From NCBI GenBank assembly GCA_016617785.1, contig JADILM010000007.1, positions 868,001 to 932,000 of the forward strand: a stretch of DNA of 64,000 nucleotides. Reading direction: 5' to 3'. The position numbers and the translations under genes were made by a program. A model generated the notes under the pieces. The model had not been told where the DNA came from and did no database searches. It saw nothing but the letters and a program-made list of their open reading frames with translations. Below are positions 23,232 to 34,777 of this stretch, piece after piece. The stretch is from Sporobolomyces roseus (lineage: Eukaryota > Basidiomycota > Microbotryomycetes > Sporidiobolales > Sporidiobolaceae). Position 1 is the first letter of the stretch. The number at the start of each line of letters is the position of its first letter.

Positions 23232-25237
23232 TCAGTCCTTTTCCTCTTCTGCTATACTCGGTGGTGCTGTTGATGTTTGTGCTGTCGAGCTTCCATTCGA
23301 GAAGATGGATGTCAGACTTGGCCGTCTCGTTGAAGTCGTTGAACGTGGTGGAGAACCGAGAGAAGGTAGGTCGAACCGAGGCGCGAAAGGTGAAGTTTGT
23401 CCATCGCCTGTTGGTGAAGTTGGAGGTTGTTTTGAAGCTGAAGATGTTGTAGTAGCTGATCCACCTTGTGAAGATTCTTTGAGTAAGAACTCGATCCAAA
23501 GATTCGAGAAAGACTGCCATACAACTGTCAGTTTCGCAAGAAATCGCTGACAAGAGACGAATGACTCACCTCATTCTCCACTCCATCATCAACAGCTTGA
23601 CCCTTGCCACTTCTCGCATGACCCTTTCCTCCACCTCTCGATCCACTCGCAATCACCCCAGGTCCCGATAAAGCTCCTGAACTCTTCTGCAGTCCCACTT
23701 TTTCTCGTTGATCGTCAGTCCAGCTGAGGATCGAGGCGATGAGTTGCAACATCTCGAAACGTTTCGTGTCGCCTCGAGGAGTGTTGAGGAAAGTGATGAG
23801 AACATTCGAGACGAGCCGTCTGGAGGAAATGACCTTGTCAGTTCGCACTCCTTCACGAGGGAGAAGGTGACATACCGATCGACGCTATCTGCACTCGCAT
23901 CTCTCTTCAGCCGTCTCAACGCCTCCGTAAGGTGTTCATTCAGGATAACAGCTGCAGGACGAAGAAGCTCGAAATCAGTCTTGATGAGAATGCTTTTCGA
24001 AGGATGTTCAGCTCACCCTCATGCCGCAGCTTGCCAATCAGCAGGTTCTTGTCCTTCACCTCTTTCGTAAGTGCCAACACCTTTTCACTGTTATTTTGGG
24101 AGGAAGCCAGTCGATTCTGTTCGACGTTCAGGAATCGTGAGTTTCAAGCGACACTAACGTGCAGTCAAGCGTTCGAGACTTACTTCTGCATCGGCTGCTT
24201 GCTTTCTGTAATGTGCGAGAGATTCTGTTGCGTCGTAAAGTTGATTCTGCAAGTCGCCCAGCAGAGATTGTAATTCCCTGTCTTTCGCTGTGAGTCGCGA
24301 AACGATACTTTAGCTAACGGGCCAATCCGTGCTGAGAGAAAGAGTTCGACTCACCAGCTTGAAATTCTTCCAAGACGGCATGTAAATTCGCCGCACTCTC
24401 CTGTTCGCGATCCCTCTCTTCCCTGAAAACCTCTCTCTCGTTCTTCGCATCCTGCAACTCCATCTCGACCTGCCCATAGATATTCTGCATTTCTTCTCTC
24501 CTGACTCTCTCCCTCATCGCCTCGCTCTCCCACTCTTCTCTCTCCATTTTCACCCTCTCCAAATCCTCCTGCACTTCCCTCAGTAACAGATCCCGTTCAT
24601 TCGCTTCATCGTTCGTTTTGTTCTCTGAATCGAACGCGTGGAGTCTCAGTTGTTCGAGTTCCGAGTGGGCTGCGTCGGCGTCTTCGTTCGATTGGATCAG
24701 TTCGGATTTGAGAGTTTCAATCGTTATTGTCAAATCTTCGTTCGAGGCTCGAAGGTCGGCAATCTCTTGTTCTCTTCTATCTAGCTCATCCTACGTCAAT
24801 CAATGGGGGAAGAGTCAGCTAAAGGAGGAGGGACGAGTTATGCCACGACTTCGGATCGAGAGGGGAAAAGGGAAGAGGAAGAGGAAGTGGAACAGCTAGC
24901 GACTCACAGCGTCCTGTTTGAGTTTGTCCCCTACCGTGTTCCTCATAGTAGTCAATTTGGCGAGTAAACCTTGATACTGGTTCTCCCATGCGTCCCTATC
25001 TTCTCTAGTTCTGTCCAACTCTTCCTCAAGGATTCGTATCCGTTCATTCTCCTCTTCCTGATAGCTCTGTTGCTCTGTATCTCGCTCGCCTTCTTGATCT
25101 TGTAGTGAGGGTGGTTCAGATTCATTTAGAGGTGGGAGGTGAGTTATTGAAGTGTTTGAACGTTGTTGATCAAATTCACGGTTGGAATCAAGTGATCCTC
25201 TCGATGGTGGTAAGGGTACAGCGTGTGGGTCTGCCAT
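23232..25237 (-). CDS. RUD3: Golgin with GRAB domain (Rud3)
   Basis: cis-Golgi coiled-coil tether recruited by an Arf-family GTPase. Seven exons (25237..24908, 24790..24355, 24287..24184, 24116..24017, 23951..23876, 23819..23570, 23513..23232) give 525 aa. Residues ~45-300 are almost continuous heptad coiled coil (EEENERIRILEEELDRTRED and similar). The GRAB region is clear: VILNEHLTEALRRLKRDASA, SVDRRLVSNVLITFLNTPRG and DTKRFEMLQLIASILSWTDD. The conserved LWIEFLLKES follows the last intron. The C-terminal ~90 residues are Ser/Thr/Pro-rich. The final acceptor had to be placed at TATGGCAG rather than the nearer ACTGACAG to keep frame; the resulting SNLWIEFLL supports it. Confidence 0.88.
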
Positions 25238-25448
25238 ACACCTTGCTATCCGGAAGTTCGAGTTGACAAGTGAAGTGGGGGAAGTGAGGAGTGAGAAAGT
25301 TTCATCCTTCGTCGGATTTCCCTCAGAGTCGCATCCGCAGCTCTCTCAAATATCTCACTTCGCTTCTCGCAACAGCAAACGAAGCAAAGGAAGAATGCAA
25401 ACGAATCAGCGATATTATGACAGTGTACAACCCATTCAAAAGGCATAT

Positions 25449-27468
25449 CTATTGTTCGGCTCCTTCTTGAGGAACCTCTTCCTGATCATTGATACCCAAA
25501 TTATCCATCTCGTCCAACAACTCGTCGACATCGATCTCAGGGTAATCATCGTCGTCTCCTTCATCTCCAGTCTCGGCGTCCGTGTCTTCCTCCATCGCGT
25601 TCTCTTTCCTCTCCATCGCGTTCTTGTCCTTGAACAATTGCATCTCTGCTCGAAGTTCGGGATCTTCAGCGATATCTCGTAAGAATCGTTCGTAATCCGC
25701 TTCAGCTTTCGCTTGATCTCCCTACACAATCTCATGAGACGAGAGTCAGCATTCGAAACTCCAAAAAAAGAAGAGAATAACAGAGAGAGAGAGAGAGAAA
25801 GTGATTGAAACGTACAGCAACTGCTTTTCCTTTACGATTAACTCCAATCTTCTCCCTACCGAAACCGATATGGTCTGCATCCTCGAGTGATTCCCCTCCG
25901 GCAGTTTTGACGATACTCCTAAGTTTCCAAGTTCTCGCCTTACTCTTCTTCCTCCTGTTGGGATAAGTCTTCCTCGCCAACACGACCTCTGGAATCCTAC
26001 TCTGATCCATCGTCTCGAACGCGTCGTTGTTGAAGTTTGAGTTCGCGAGGTAGAACCCGAGGACCGTGTCTCCCGGTTTGAGGACTGCTCCCAAGTGAGT
26101 TCGAGTGTGAAAGATCATATCGCTGTCCATCGTTCCTCCGGAAGGCGAGACTTGTGCGTCGGCGAGTAAGAATCGTCCTCCCTTTGCCGTCTTGGGTGGG
26201 TGACAAGTGGGTTCGATATCGAGTACGATGAATTCGATAGCTTGAGTGATGTCGGCGAGAGGAGGGAAGGGGGATCTCCAGTAGACGGGAGCGGCGATGT
26301 CGGACATGGTGAGGGTGAGAGGGTCGATCAGGTAAACTTGGTTACCGACTCGGTGGCAGATACAGAGTTGAGCAATGTTGGCGAGGGATCGAGCAATGTT
26401 CTTCGGGATACAAACAATGTCGTCCTTGCAAATCGGGACGATCTCGACTGAGTAGGATTGTTTCGAATTCGTAGTTGCGTTTTGTTGATCCATCGAAATC
26501 AGTTGCTCAGAAGTCTTGGTACTGTGTCGCCCAGCAGACTCTCGCACGTCAGCTCCGGTCGAAAGAGCAGAGAATCGTGCAAAGAAAAGCTAGACGCACC
26601 GAACAGGAGCGATATGAGATAAGAAATCCGTCATTTTGATCGCATCTTGTTTCTTTCCAAAGAAGAAATTCAATCCATCCTTGACTTCAGCGACCGAGAT
26701 ACAATCCCTATCGGCGTTGTGTTTGAGAATGAGTTGTTCGATGTAGAGGAAAGTACGTTTGTGGTCGACTTTTTGTCGGACTTGAACGAGCGCTCGCCAG
26801 GTGTTCTTCGCTGCGAGTCGGGTACATTCGGGACATTGAGCTCCTTGAATAATGTATTCGACTTCGAAAACTTGCTGAAGAATCGTAGAAGTGAAGACCT
26901 GTGAGATTCAACTGAAGATTAGCATTGTCGTTCTCCTTAGCGAGTGCTCAATCAGAGTCGGAAACTCGCCTCTTTCTGAATCGTCAATTTAACCCTCAAC
27001 CTCTTACTGTGAGGTTCCGTCCAAATGAACCCAGCATCGATCAACCTAACTTTGGCCAACCCTTTGAGCTTCCTCAAACAAATGGCCAACAATTCCCTCG
27101 ATTCCAAATCACACTGAGTCCACATCGTAGGCGGGGAAAGGTATCGATCACATCCTCTGCACCAGGATACTGTAGTTTGTTTCGGAATTCCTTCGGTGAT
27201 ATCGACTCTGCGAGAGAGAGAATGTTAGCTGATTTCAGTTTTGTCAGACTACTCTGATTCTAGACGTACGAGTTCCTCAAGCAGTTTACACAGAGATTGG
27301 CACCATTGGGTTCGATAGGAGTACCGCAATCTGAGGGGAAAGAGAGAGCCGATTGATCAGCATCGCCTCATCTGATCAAGGAGAGCGAGAGGTGAGTGGG
27401 AACTAACCAGCGCAAAGTACGTATGCAGTCTGACTTGCTGGTCCAACATAAGCGATTCCCTGACTCAT
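25449..27468 (-). CDS. NMD3: 60S ribosomal export adaptor Nmd3
   Basis: Adaptor that carries pre-60S subunits to exportin Crm1. Six exons (27468..27408, 27330..27270, 27207..26970, 26898..26600, 26521..25816, 25721..25449) give 545 aa. N-terminal zinc-binding cysteines: LCADCGTPIEPN, LCVNCLRNSVDITEGIPKQ, SWCRGCDRYLSPP and GAQCPECTRLAAKNTW. The middle has LISMDQQNATTNS and VEIVPICKDDIVCIPKNIAR; the C-terminus is acidic (DADEETGD-like, then IDVDELLDEMDNLGINDQEE), where the leucine-rich export signal is expected. Intron 3 has a GC donor (GAG|GCGAGT), the only choice that joins IQKE to VFTSTILQQ in frame. Divergent to RMP1. Confidence 0.93.
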
Positions 27469-27713
27469 CTCTACTGTGGCTATTGAATCAAAAGATGAAA
27501 GAAAACAAATATAAATATCAGCTTAGACGAGCAGGAGCTACTGGAGAGCTGAGAAGAGCTTACGAGGTGATTATTGATCTATTGAATTGAGGGGTACTGA
27601 GTAGCCCTGGAGTAGATACTCGATATGAATCGAGTGAAATGTAGAGAATGAGAAACTCTCGAAAGTTTTCTCTCTCATGCATCTTGACACTTACATCAGC
27701 CTTATCTCTCTTT

Positions 27714-29127
27714 ATGCTCTCGAGGCGACCTCGCTCTATTCGATTCACTCTCCCAAGTTCATCCTCACCACCTAGTTTTCCCGGTCTAGTCTCTTGCCTT
27801 CGACCGATCAAACGATTAATCCTTCAACTCTCGGATGAAGCCTCACTCCTCCATCGCTTCTCTTACAAGAACAAGAACCAACATAAAGCTTCGAGATGGT
27901 GGAACAAACTTATTGCGGTAGATCGAATCATGCATAGACTCCAGGAGGAATTGAATAGTTTATTACAAGGATTTGGGAGGTTAGTTCTCTCTCTTACTCC
28001 CGCTCTTTCCAAGTGTCCCGCTGATGGAGATATCGAGCCGATAGTAAGGATTCAGAAGAGCAGCTGAATATTACGAGAGAACAAGTAGTGACAGGATTCC
28101 TTCAACTTCCGAGAAGTGTTTTACTCGTAGAAAAGGTTTCGCTTTTCTCCTCTCTTTACACTCTCCTCTCTTTCCTTTCCCTAACTCCCTTCTCTCTCTC
28201 CAATAGAGTATTCAAGTTCTTCTCGATTGCGCATCGTTCGTCCCTTCCTTCTCTTCCCCCACTCCTTTTCTTGCAACTCTCGCTAATTCGAATACTTTCC
28301 TCAAAAGGATTCTACAACAATTGATTGAAACCCGAGCGTTTCTCGCATTCAGTTTGATCGTCGTCTCTCTCATTGCTCGATTACATACTCTCTCCGTCGT
28401 ACTGAGGGAGGAACTCGACAAGTTGAGCAAAGTGTTGTTGGGTTTAATCGATTCTAACAATGTACGTTCCTTCTCCTTTCTCTCTCTCATATGCCTTTCC
28501 GATACTGATTGAAGAGAGTATACGTAGTTGATGGAGAGTGTCGAACCTTTATTAAAGAAACTTCCGAAAGAGTTACAAAGAATTATTCAACCTCACTCTG
28601 TACCCTCGTTTCCTCCTCCTCTCGCTTCAACCAGCTTGAATGACGTAACATTTATGGAGATTGGAGAAGGAGGAATAGAAGGAGGGGATGATTTGGGGGC
28701 TGTGATAGTGAGGAGGAAACCAATCGAGTCGAAAGAGAAGGGAGGAGAGGAGAAACCTCGAATGATTCCTATCAAACGACCACCTTCACCCGAAGTAATC
28801 CCGTCACAGGATGAGGAGGAGGAGGAGGAGGTTATCGTCTCACCTCCACCGATGAAGAAGTTGAAGAAATTGAAGAATTCGCTCGAAGGAGTCAAGACGA
28901 AAGGAACGGGAAGAAAGGAGGACGAAGGAATCGGGTTGCTCCCTCCTCTTGAATCTTCTCTGCAACCTCTCAAGAAGGAGAGAACGGTATCGAAGGAGAG
29001 TGATAGTGTGGTCGTGAAGAAGAAGAAGCTTATTACTCGAGAAGGAGACGAGATGGTGGTGAAGAAGAAGAAGAAGAAACCTCGTCTTTCAGGAGGAGGG
29101 GATGAGATAGATGCGATCTTTGGGTAG
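27714..29127 (+). CDS. RMP1: RNase MRP protein subunit Rmp1-like
   Basis: Probable RNase MRP-specific subunit, acting in rRNA processing in the nucleolus. Exons 27714..27979, 28045..28135, 28207..28461 and 28528..29127 give 403 aa. The signature YKNKNQHKASRWWNKL, followed by IMHRLQEELNSLLQGFG, matches the RNKNQHR..WW core of Rmp1/Nepro-type proteins. A helical middle (LDKLSKVLLGLIDSNN, SVEPLLKKLPKELQRIIQP) is followed by a Lys-rich tail (VVVKKKKLITRE, VVKKKKKKPRL) ending GGGDEIDAIFG, a terminal motif seen in this family. It is about twice the length of yeast Rmp1 owing to the charged tail. An in-frame ATG at 27648 would lengthen the N-terminus by 22 residues. Confidence 0.75.
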
Positions 29128-29475
29128 CTCTCTCTTCATTCACATTATTCACATGAAAGATCAAGATTCGATCTTCGACAAGAGAGAGGTGCACTGATCT
29201 CTTTTGAGGAACGGAGAGTTCGGAGCGAAAAATCTCGAGAAATTTGTTGAAACTCCTTTTCTCTCTCTCTCTCTTTCTCTCTTTCTCTCTTTCCTCTCAC
29301 TACTATCTCACAACTCGACTCGATAGATTTCTAGGTGAGCCCTCCTATCTCTCCGATCAAAGTCAGGGTATAGATGAATCGATCTCATGACTCCGTTTCT
29401 CTTTCTCCCTTGTTCTCTAGTCATCAACTTTCTAAACCCACTTCTTACTTTCCTACCCAACTCTCACTCAAAACA
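29128..29475. promoter_or_regulatory. RMP1 3' flank and H2A promoter
   Basis: 348 bp holding a long CT tract (ctctctctctctttctctc, about 29261-29300) ahead of the histone gene. No histone-specific upstream motif was recognised, and no divergent H2B gene is present. Confidence 0.4.
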
Positions 29476-30376
29476 ATGGTCACTGGTTCAGGAGGTAAAG
29501 GAAAGGGAGGTGGCAACAATGGGGAAAAACCCAAAGCTATTTCGAGGAGTAGTAAGTTCAACTAAATAAATCAACCTCTTTTCCCACTACACTCGACAAT
29601 ATCTTTGATCGACACTCTCCACATCTCGAAATAAGCTGGGGGAAGAAAGGGAATCGACTTGGAAAAGAGAATCATCATCGTCGTTACTCCTTTTCGCACT
29701 CTTAACTGACTCCTCAATTTTCCCGCTCTCTTCCTTGTACAGCTCGAGCTGGACTTGCTTTCCCAGTAGGACGTATCGAACGTCATCTTCGTAAAGGTCG
29801 TTTTGCTCAACGTATCGGAGCGGGTTCATCAGGTCAAGCTCAATTCGAACCTTCAGCTCCATTGCATCCGTACTGAAGCGAGGTTTTTTGACAGTATATC
29901 TCGCTGCAGTCTTGGAATACTTGACTGCTGAAGTACTCGAATTAGCTGGAAACGCTGCTCGGTGAGTTCTCACTCGAGCTCAATCAATCTTCATTTTCTA
30001 ATGGCGAACTGACTTCTAGCGTTTGTGATGCTTTGAGACAGTGATAACAAGAAACAGAGGATCAGTCCGAGGCATATTCAATTGGCAGTAAGGAACGACG
30101 AGGAATTGGATAGGTTGTTGCAGGGAGTCACTTTGACTGAAGGTTCGTCAAACGCTCTGTCGCATCTCTTCGCAAAGTTTGGAGACTGATGCAGCAGGCT
30201 TCTCTCTGGCGAACAGGTGGTGTACTTCCCAACGTACGTTTCAGCGACGAATCGAGTCGAAACGAGCACTCACATTCAACCTTCGTTCACAGATTCACGC
30301 AAATCTTCTCCCCAAGAAAGGACCCAAAACCTCGAAGAAGAAGAAGGCTGCCGACGATGGTCAAGATTCTTCCTAA
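29476..30376 (+). CDS. Histone H2A, divergent tail
   Basis: Nucleosome core histone of the H2A class. Six exons (29476..29551, 29743..29832, 29895..29961, 30042..30142, 30217..30233, 30293..30376) give 144 aa. N-tail [20 protein letters not shown] is Gly/Lys-rich. The histone fold is [60 protein letters not shown] and [15 protein letters not shown]. This is canonical H2A/H2A.X spacing, not H2A.Z. Two oddities: GSS replaces the usual GAP before VYLAAV, and the C-terminus ([13 protein letters not shown]) lacks the SQ(E/D) damage-phosphorylation motif normal for fungal H2A. Exon 5 is 17 nt. Not paired with H2B here. Confidence 0.9.
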
Positions 30377-30453
30377 ACAGCTTTCTTCCTCACATCTCAC
30401 GCTTGATTACCCTGAAAACTTGTACCTAGTTCCTTCTCTCTCTCTCTTCTCTG

Positions 30454-30507
30454 TCTTTCGCTTGTTTCTCTCTGTAGTTTTCTTTCGCTTGTTTCTCTCT
30501 GTAGTTT
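30454..30507. repeat. Perfect 27-bp tandem duplication
   Basis: Two adjacent identical 27-bp units (30454-30480 and 30481-30507), beginning tctttcgcttg and ending gtagttt, in the 3' flank of the H2A gene. Probably a recent slippage event. Confidence 0.9.
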
Positions 30508-30632
30508 GATCGAAGCAGTATCAAAGTAGTACAATGTGAAACAATTCCATCGCTTCTCTCGTCTAAAACGATAGCGATAATGAGAGAGAGATGCGAAATT
30601 CCTGAAATAATCTAAATGCGATGCTTCGTGTT

Positions 30633-32100
30633 CTACAATTCTTCATGAGCGTGAGACTTCTTCTCCTCCACTGGGGACTCTCCATCGACGACGGCACTCT
30701 CCTCTCCACTTGCACCCTCCTCAACCATTTCCTCCAAACTCTGCATCAATTCGTCGACTTCTTCATCCGACAATCCCTCCAAGAAACTTTCGTAATCTCC
30801 CTTCTCCAACATCTCTTCCTCTTCCTTCGACAACTCCTCGACGACTTCCTCCCCCAAGATATCACCAACAGAAGCGTCCTCTGTAGTTTGAGTCCAAGTT
30901 GGCGTTTCCCACAATTCATTATCAAACATCCACCTCGAATGGTCCTCTACATCTTGAGAAACCGAAGTCTTTGTTTTGATGAGAGGGTAATGAGAGGTAT
31001 TGGGAGACGAGGGAGGAGCGAATCGAGCGAAATGGTTGAAATAGTGTGCGAGGCATTCTTTGCGAGTGGAGAAATGCTCGGGTCGGGGAGGAGAGGTGAT
31101 GATCGTTTCGGGCGCGTTGGCGGAAGGGGTCACTCGATTCCAGAGGCCACCCTCGGTTGGGACTGTTCGGAGAGGAGTCGAGGGTTGGAGGAGGAGGGGA
31201 GGGGAACCAGTCAGGTTCGAGACGAGGTAGTTGACAAGAATATCGTCGCAGTTGAAGACTGGGGAATTTATCCCTTTCGATTCAGCTTGCGAAAAAGAGA
31301 GAATCGAAAGAAGGACGAAAAACTCACCACTATCGACATAGCTTCGAAGGCTACTCATTTCCTCTGAATGCTCCCAGTACTTGTTCAACCACTCCTTCTT
31401 GAAGAATGCAGCGTTACTCAGGACCATCGAATAACTCTTCGTAGGTTTCGTGAAATACTGCCATTCGTTCTCTCCCATTTGCTCGAAATCTCTTCCTGTA
31501 AACCCAACAATCCTTCCCGGTCCATACTTGTTCGCATCGACGAACTCTTGATAACCCCATTCCAACGCTTCTCTCCTCAACACGATATCATCATCCATAA
31601 TCATGACTGAATCCGTTTGAATCTCTTCTCCCCAATCCAAAATCGGCCTGAACCTCTCATTCATACTGTTCTTCCAACTCTTCCTGACTGACACTACTAC
31701 TCCCGAGGTAGAATACTCTTCGAGAGCTTTCGGAGAGAGGAAATCGGGTACAGGAGAGTCGGTATTTTGCCAGATGATGAGGATTTGGCGAAGGGAAGGA
31801 GGTGGGGTTGAAGTGAGATGCTTGATCAAGGGTGGGAGGAGTAGATCACGTTGATAAGTCGCGATCATCATACTGAAAACACGCTTTCGAGATGAGTTTC
31901 CCTTTCGAACGTGTTTGAAGTAGCGAGAGGGAAAGGAGATCGTACGTGAAGCCTTCTGTAGGATCTATCCCTAGTGTTATTTGAGGGTTACCAGCTCCAT
32001 CTGTTCCTTTCGTGACGTGAAGTTGATGAGCGAAAGTTGAGGAAAAGTTGAGGAAGCATAACAGCGCTGATAGCAGGAGGGCGCGTATCGATCGGATCAT
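30633..32100 (-). CDS. Exostosin-like glycosyltransferase (GT64), secretory pathway
   Basis: Predicted lumenal glycosyltransferase of the GT64 (EXTL2) fold, probably adding a hexosamine or hexose from a nucleotide sugar. Three exons (32100..31946, 31872..31328, 31258..30633) give 441 aa. Signal peptide IRALLLSALLCFLNFSSTFA. Domain features: MMIATYQRDLLLPPLIKHL, ILIIWQNTDSPVP, the metal-binding acidic motif SVMIMDDDIVLRREALEWGY, KPTKSYSMVLSNAAFFKKEW and, across the last intron, FNCDDILVNYLVSNLTG. The C-terminal ~90 residues are very acidic and end HAHEEL; the final HEEL resembles the ER-retention tetrapeptide HDEL. The acceptor sugar is unknown. The tandem duplication at 32188-33945 begins 88 bp upstream of its start codon. 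Confidence 0.82.
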
Positions 32101-32187
32101 AGTGTTCCTTTGATACTTTGGAGAGTTCGGTGGGCGCGAAGATAGGCGGGAAGCTCAGAGTGAGGAGGAGAGAGGGAATCGCGAAGT

Positions 32188-33945
32188 AAAGTTTGGAATT
32201 TGGAGCCGTTGAACGACTCGGATAAACTTCGGCTTCATAAACAGAACATAAAGAGCAACGAACAAGTAGCACAGATAGCAGAGCGAGAGAAAAGCAGGCG
32301 AGGAAGAGATGGGAAGGCGAGGAAAGAGAGTGTGGAAGAATTTCGCAAACGGGAAGAACTCGGCCCGTGAATTGGTACTTTTGCGCATCCTGTTGGTGCT
32401 TACAGGCTTCGAAGTATACTTAAAGTCGCTTGTCAAAGGAAAGGAACGGAGAGTATTCTAGAGGGCTGGAGCGTAGTCGGAACTTGTCGAAACTTCGTCG
32501 CAGATCAAGCTGTGTCCTGACGAACCGCTGTAATCTCTCGATTCGGTCTCGTCGGGGGTAGAGCTAGTCATTCATCTTCCTACAGCCTACGCTGCCCCTC
32601 CTTTCCGCCGAGCAAGAAGCTAAAACTGTAGCTCGCGTGGTCTTTACATATTCGACGGTCTGCCCATCTCGACTTGGTCGAGTACTTCCTGAAGAAAGTC
32701 GGCTGACTGCAATTCAAAGAGTAAGCTATGCCCAGAAGTGGGGTGAGACTAGCCCGCCTCGACGCCAATCTAAGCTATACTTACGAAGAGAAAGCGATCT
32801 GCCGTCGAACATTTTTTGAACACAGGTGGTTCCTCCAGCTCCGAGAGGGCGCTCTCTGGCTTGCGCCAATCAGAAGTCAATAGAAAGTGAGGGCCGGGAT
32901 CACAAGTCTGTATTCAATGCGAAAACAGCGTAAAACAAACACTCGAGGAGGTCATTGCTTGCGAATCAAGACAGTGCCGCCAGTCTTCACCAGCGACGCA
33001 ACGTTCGACGGGTAGAGGAGTCGGAGAACGCTCGTACAAGTACCGAGATTAACCTGAAAACCTAAGCAAAGTTTGGAATTTGGAGCCGTTGAACGACTCG
33101 GATAAACTTCGGCTTCATAAACAGAACATAAAGAGCAACGAACAAGTAGCACAGATAGCAGAGCGAGAGAAAAGCAGGCGAGGAAGAGATGGGAAGGCGA
33201 GGAAAGAGAGTGTGGAAGAATTTCGCAAACGGGAAGAACTCGGCCCGTGAATTGGTACTTTTGCGCATCCTGCTGGTGCTTACAGGCTTCGAAGTATACT
33301 TAAAGTCGCTTGTCAAAGGAAAGGAACGGAGAGTATTCTAGAGGGCTGGAGCGTAGTCGGAACTTGTCGAAACTTCGTCGCAGATCAAGCTGTGTCCTGA
33401 CGAACCGCTGTAATCTCTCGATTCGGTCTCGTCGGGGGTAGAGCTAGTCATTCATCTTCCTACAGCCTACGCTGCCCCTCCTTTCCGCCGAGCAAGAAGC
33501 TAAAACTGTAGCTCGCGTGGTCTTTACATATTCGACGGTCTGCCCATCTCGACTTGGTCGAGTACTTCCTGAAGAAAGTCGGCTGACTGCAATTCAAAGA
33601 GTAAGCTATGCCCAGAAGTGGGGTGAGACTAGCCCGCCTCGACGCCAATCTAAGCTATACTTACGAAGAGAAAGCGATCTGCCGTCGAACATTTTTTGAA
33701 CACAGGTGGTTCCTCCAGCTCCGAGAGGGCGCTCTCTGGCTTGCGCCAATCAGAAGTCAATAGAAAGTGAGGGCCGGGATCACAAGTCTGTATTCAATGC
33801 GAAAACAGCGTAAAACAAACACTCGAGGAGGTCATTGCTTGCGAATCAAGACAGTGCCGCCAGTCTTCACCAGCGACGCAACGTTCGACGGGTAGAGGAG
33901 TCGGAGAACGCTCGTACAAGTACCGAGATTAACCTGAAAACCTAA
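32188..33945. repeat. 878-bp direct tandem duplication (two copies, period 880)
   Basis: Copy 1 is 32188-33065 and copy 2 is 33068-33945. I found one substitution (t at 32393, c at 33273) and no length change, so the duplication is recent. Copy 1 starts 88 bp upstream of the GT64 start codon, so that gene's promoter is duplicated too. The unit holds short frames on both strands without a recognisable domain. The reverse complement of its distal part is diverged but still alignable to 41.2-41.5 kb, outside the right inverted-repeat arm. No terminal repeats, target-site duplication or transposase were seen. Confidence 0.9.
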
Positions 33946-34672
33946 TATCAGGAGAAAAGGGCTCGGAGAGCGAACCGACTCTGATGAGCTTTCGGGGCGA
34001 TGGGGCAGGGGTGAAGCCAATTAGACCTCGAGCAGCTGTCCTGTTTTTTGACAGATCTTGGCGTGAATTGGTTCATTTGAAATACGCAGGAGCGTCTATT
34101 TGGAAAGTTTCGAGCTTGAAGTTTCCGATTCATGTAGATGCTCGCCCTGGACTGTTCTTCCTCCTCTCCGATCTCTCCAGTACTGCAAATGTGCTTACAT
34201 GTCAATACAGAACTCGTCTGTTCCCCGAGTCTAGTACGAGACGCTTCTCACTTTGAGAGGATTCTATAGCCGATCGAAACTTTACTCCAACTTTTCTCGA
34301 ATACAGAGGTTTGCTCTCGCACTTTGGGAGAGACGATAACGTTACAGACGTCTTGCTGAAGGGTTTCAAACGGTTTCGTGAACGCAACCGCGAGGAACAG
34401 AAGCAGAATCAAAAGAATTAGAATTGAGAGCTGTACATCAAGGAGGTCAAGCTAGCTCGTTCCGACAGGGTTCAAGGGAGGGAGGTGGACTTGAGTCTAG
34501 TCCTGCTGATGCTGAGAGAGTACTCAGAATGGATAGAGATGACGAAACGACGATTTCAAGTACTAGAAACCGCGAAAAAGTCTCGCTCGACTCCCTCAGC
34601 CTCCCGCCGACCCCCCAAGACTCTCCTATGCAAAAGGTAGACACTGCTGGTGCTCTAGGGCAGCAAAAAGGT

Positions 34673-34777
34673 AGACCCAAGACCGGATCGAACGGCCGAC
34701 CTGACGATGTACCTGGTGATTCGAAGATGAATTCGTATGCACTGGAGTCGCCCGCTCTACCACTGAGCTATTGGGTC
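34673..34777 (-). tRNA. tRNA-Trp(CCA), left copy, with 33-nt intron
   Basis: Cloverleaf on the minus strand starting at 34777: acceptor GACCCAA/TTGGGTC, D-arm GCTC AGTGGTA GAGC, anticodon stem GGCGA/TCGTC with loop CT-CCA-G, intron after position 37, T-arm GGCCG TTCGATC CGGTC. The next base (discriminator) is T. Internal A and B boxes are intact and a TTTTT run follows within ten bases. It differs from the right copy by one base inside the intron. It is divergent to DOA4. Confidence 0.85.

Noticed and set aside
23514..23569. Nearer acceptor (ACTGACAG) of the last RUD3 intron
   Set aside because: It gives a frame without the conserved SNLWIEFLL; the next AG does.
33984..34256. 90-codon ATG-led frame at the left repeat edge
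   Set aside because: The homologous right side has indels relative to it, so the frame is not conserved; no recognisable domain.
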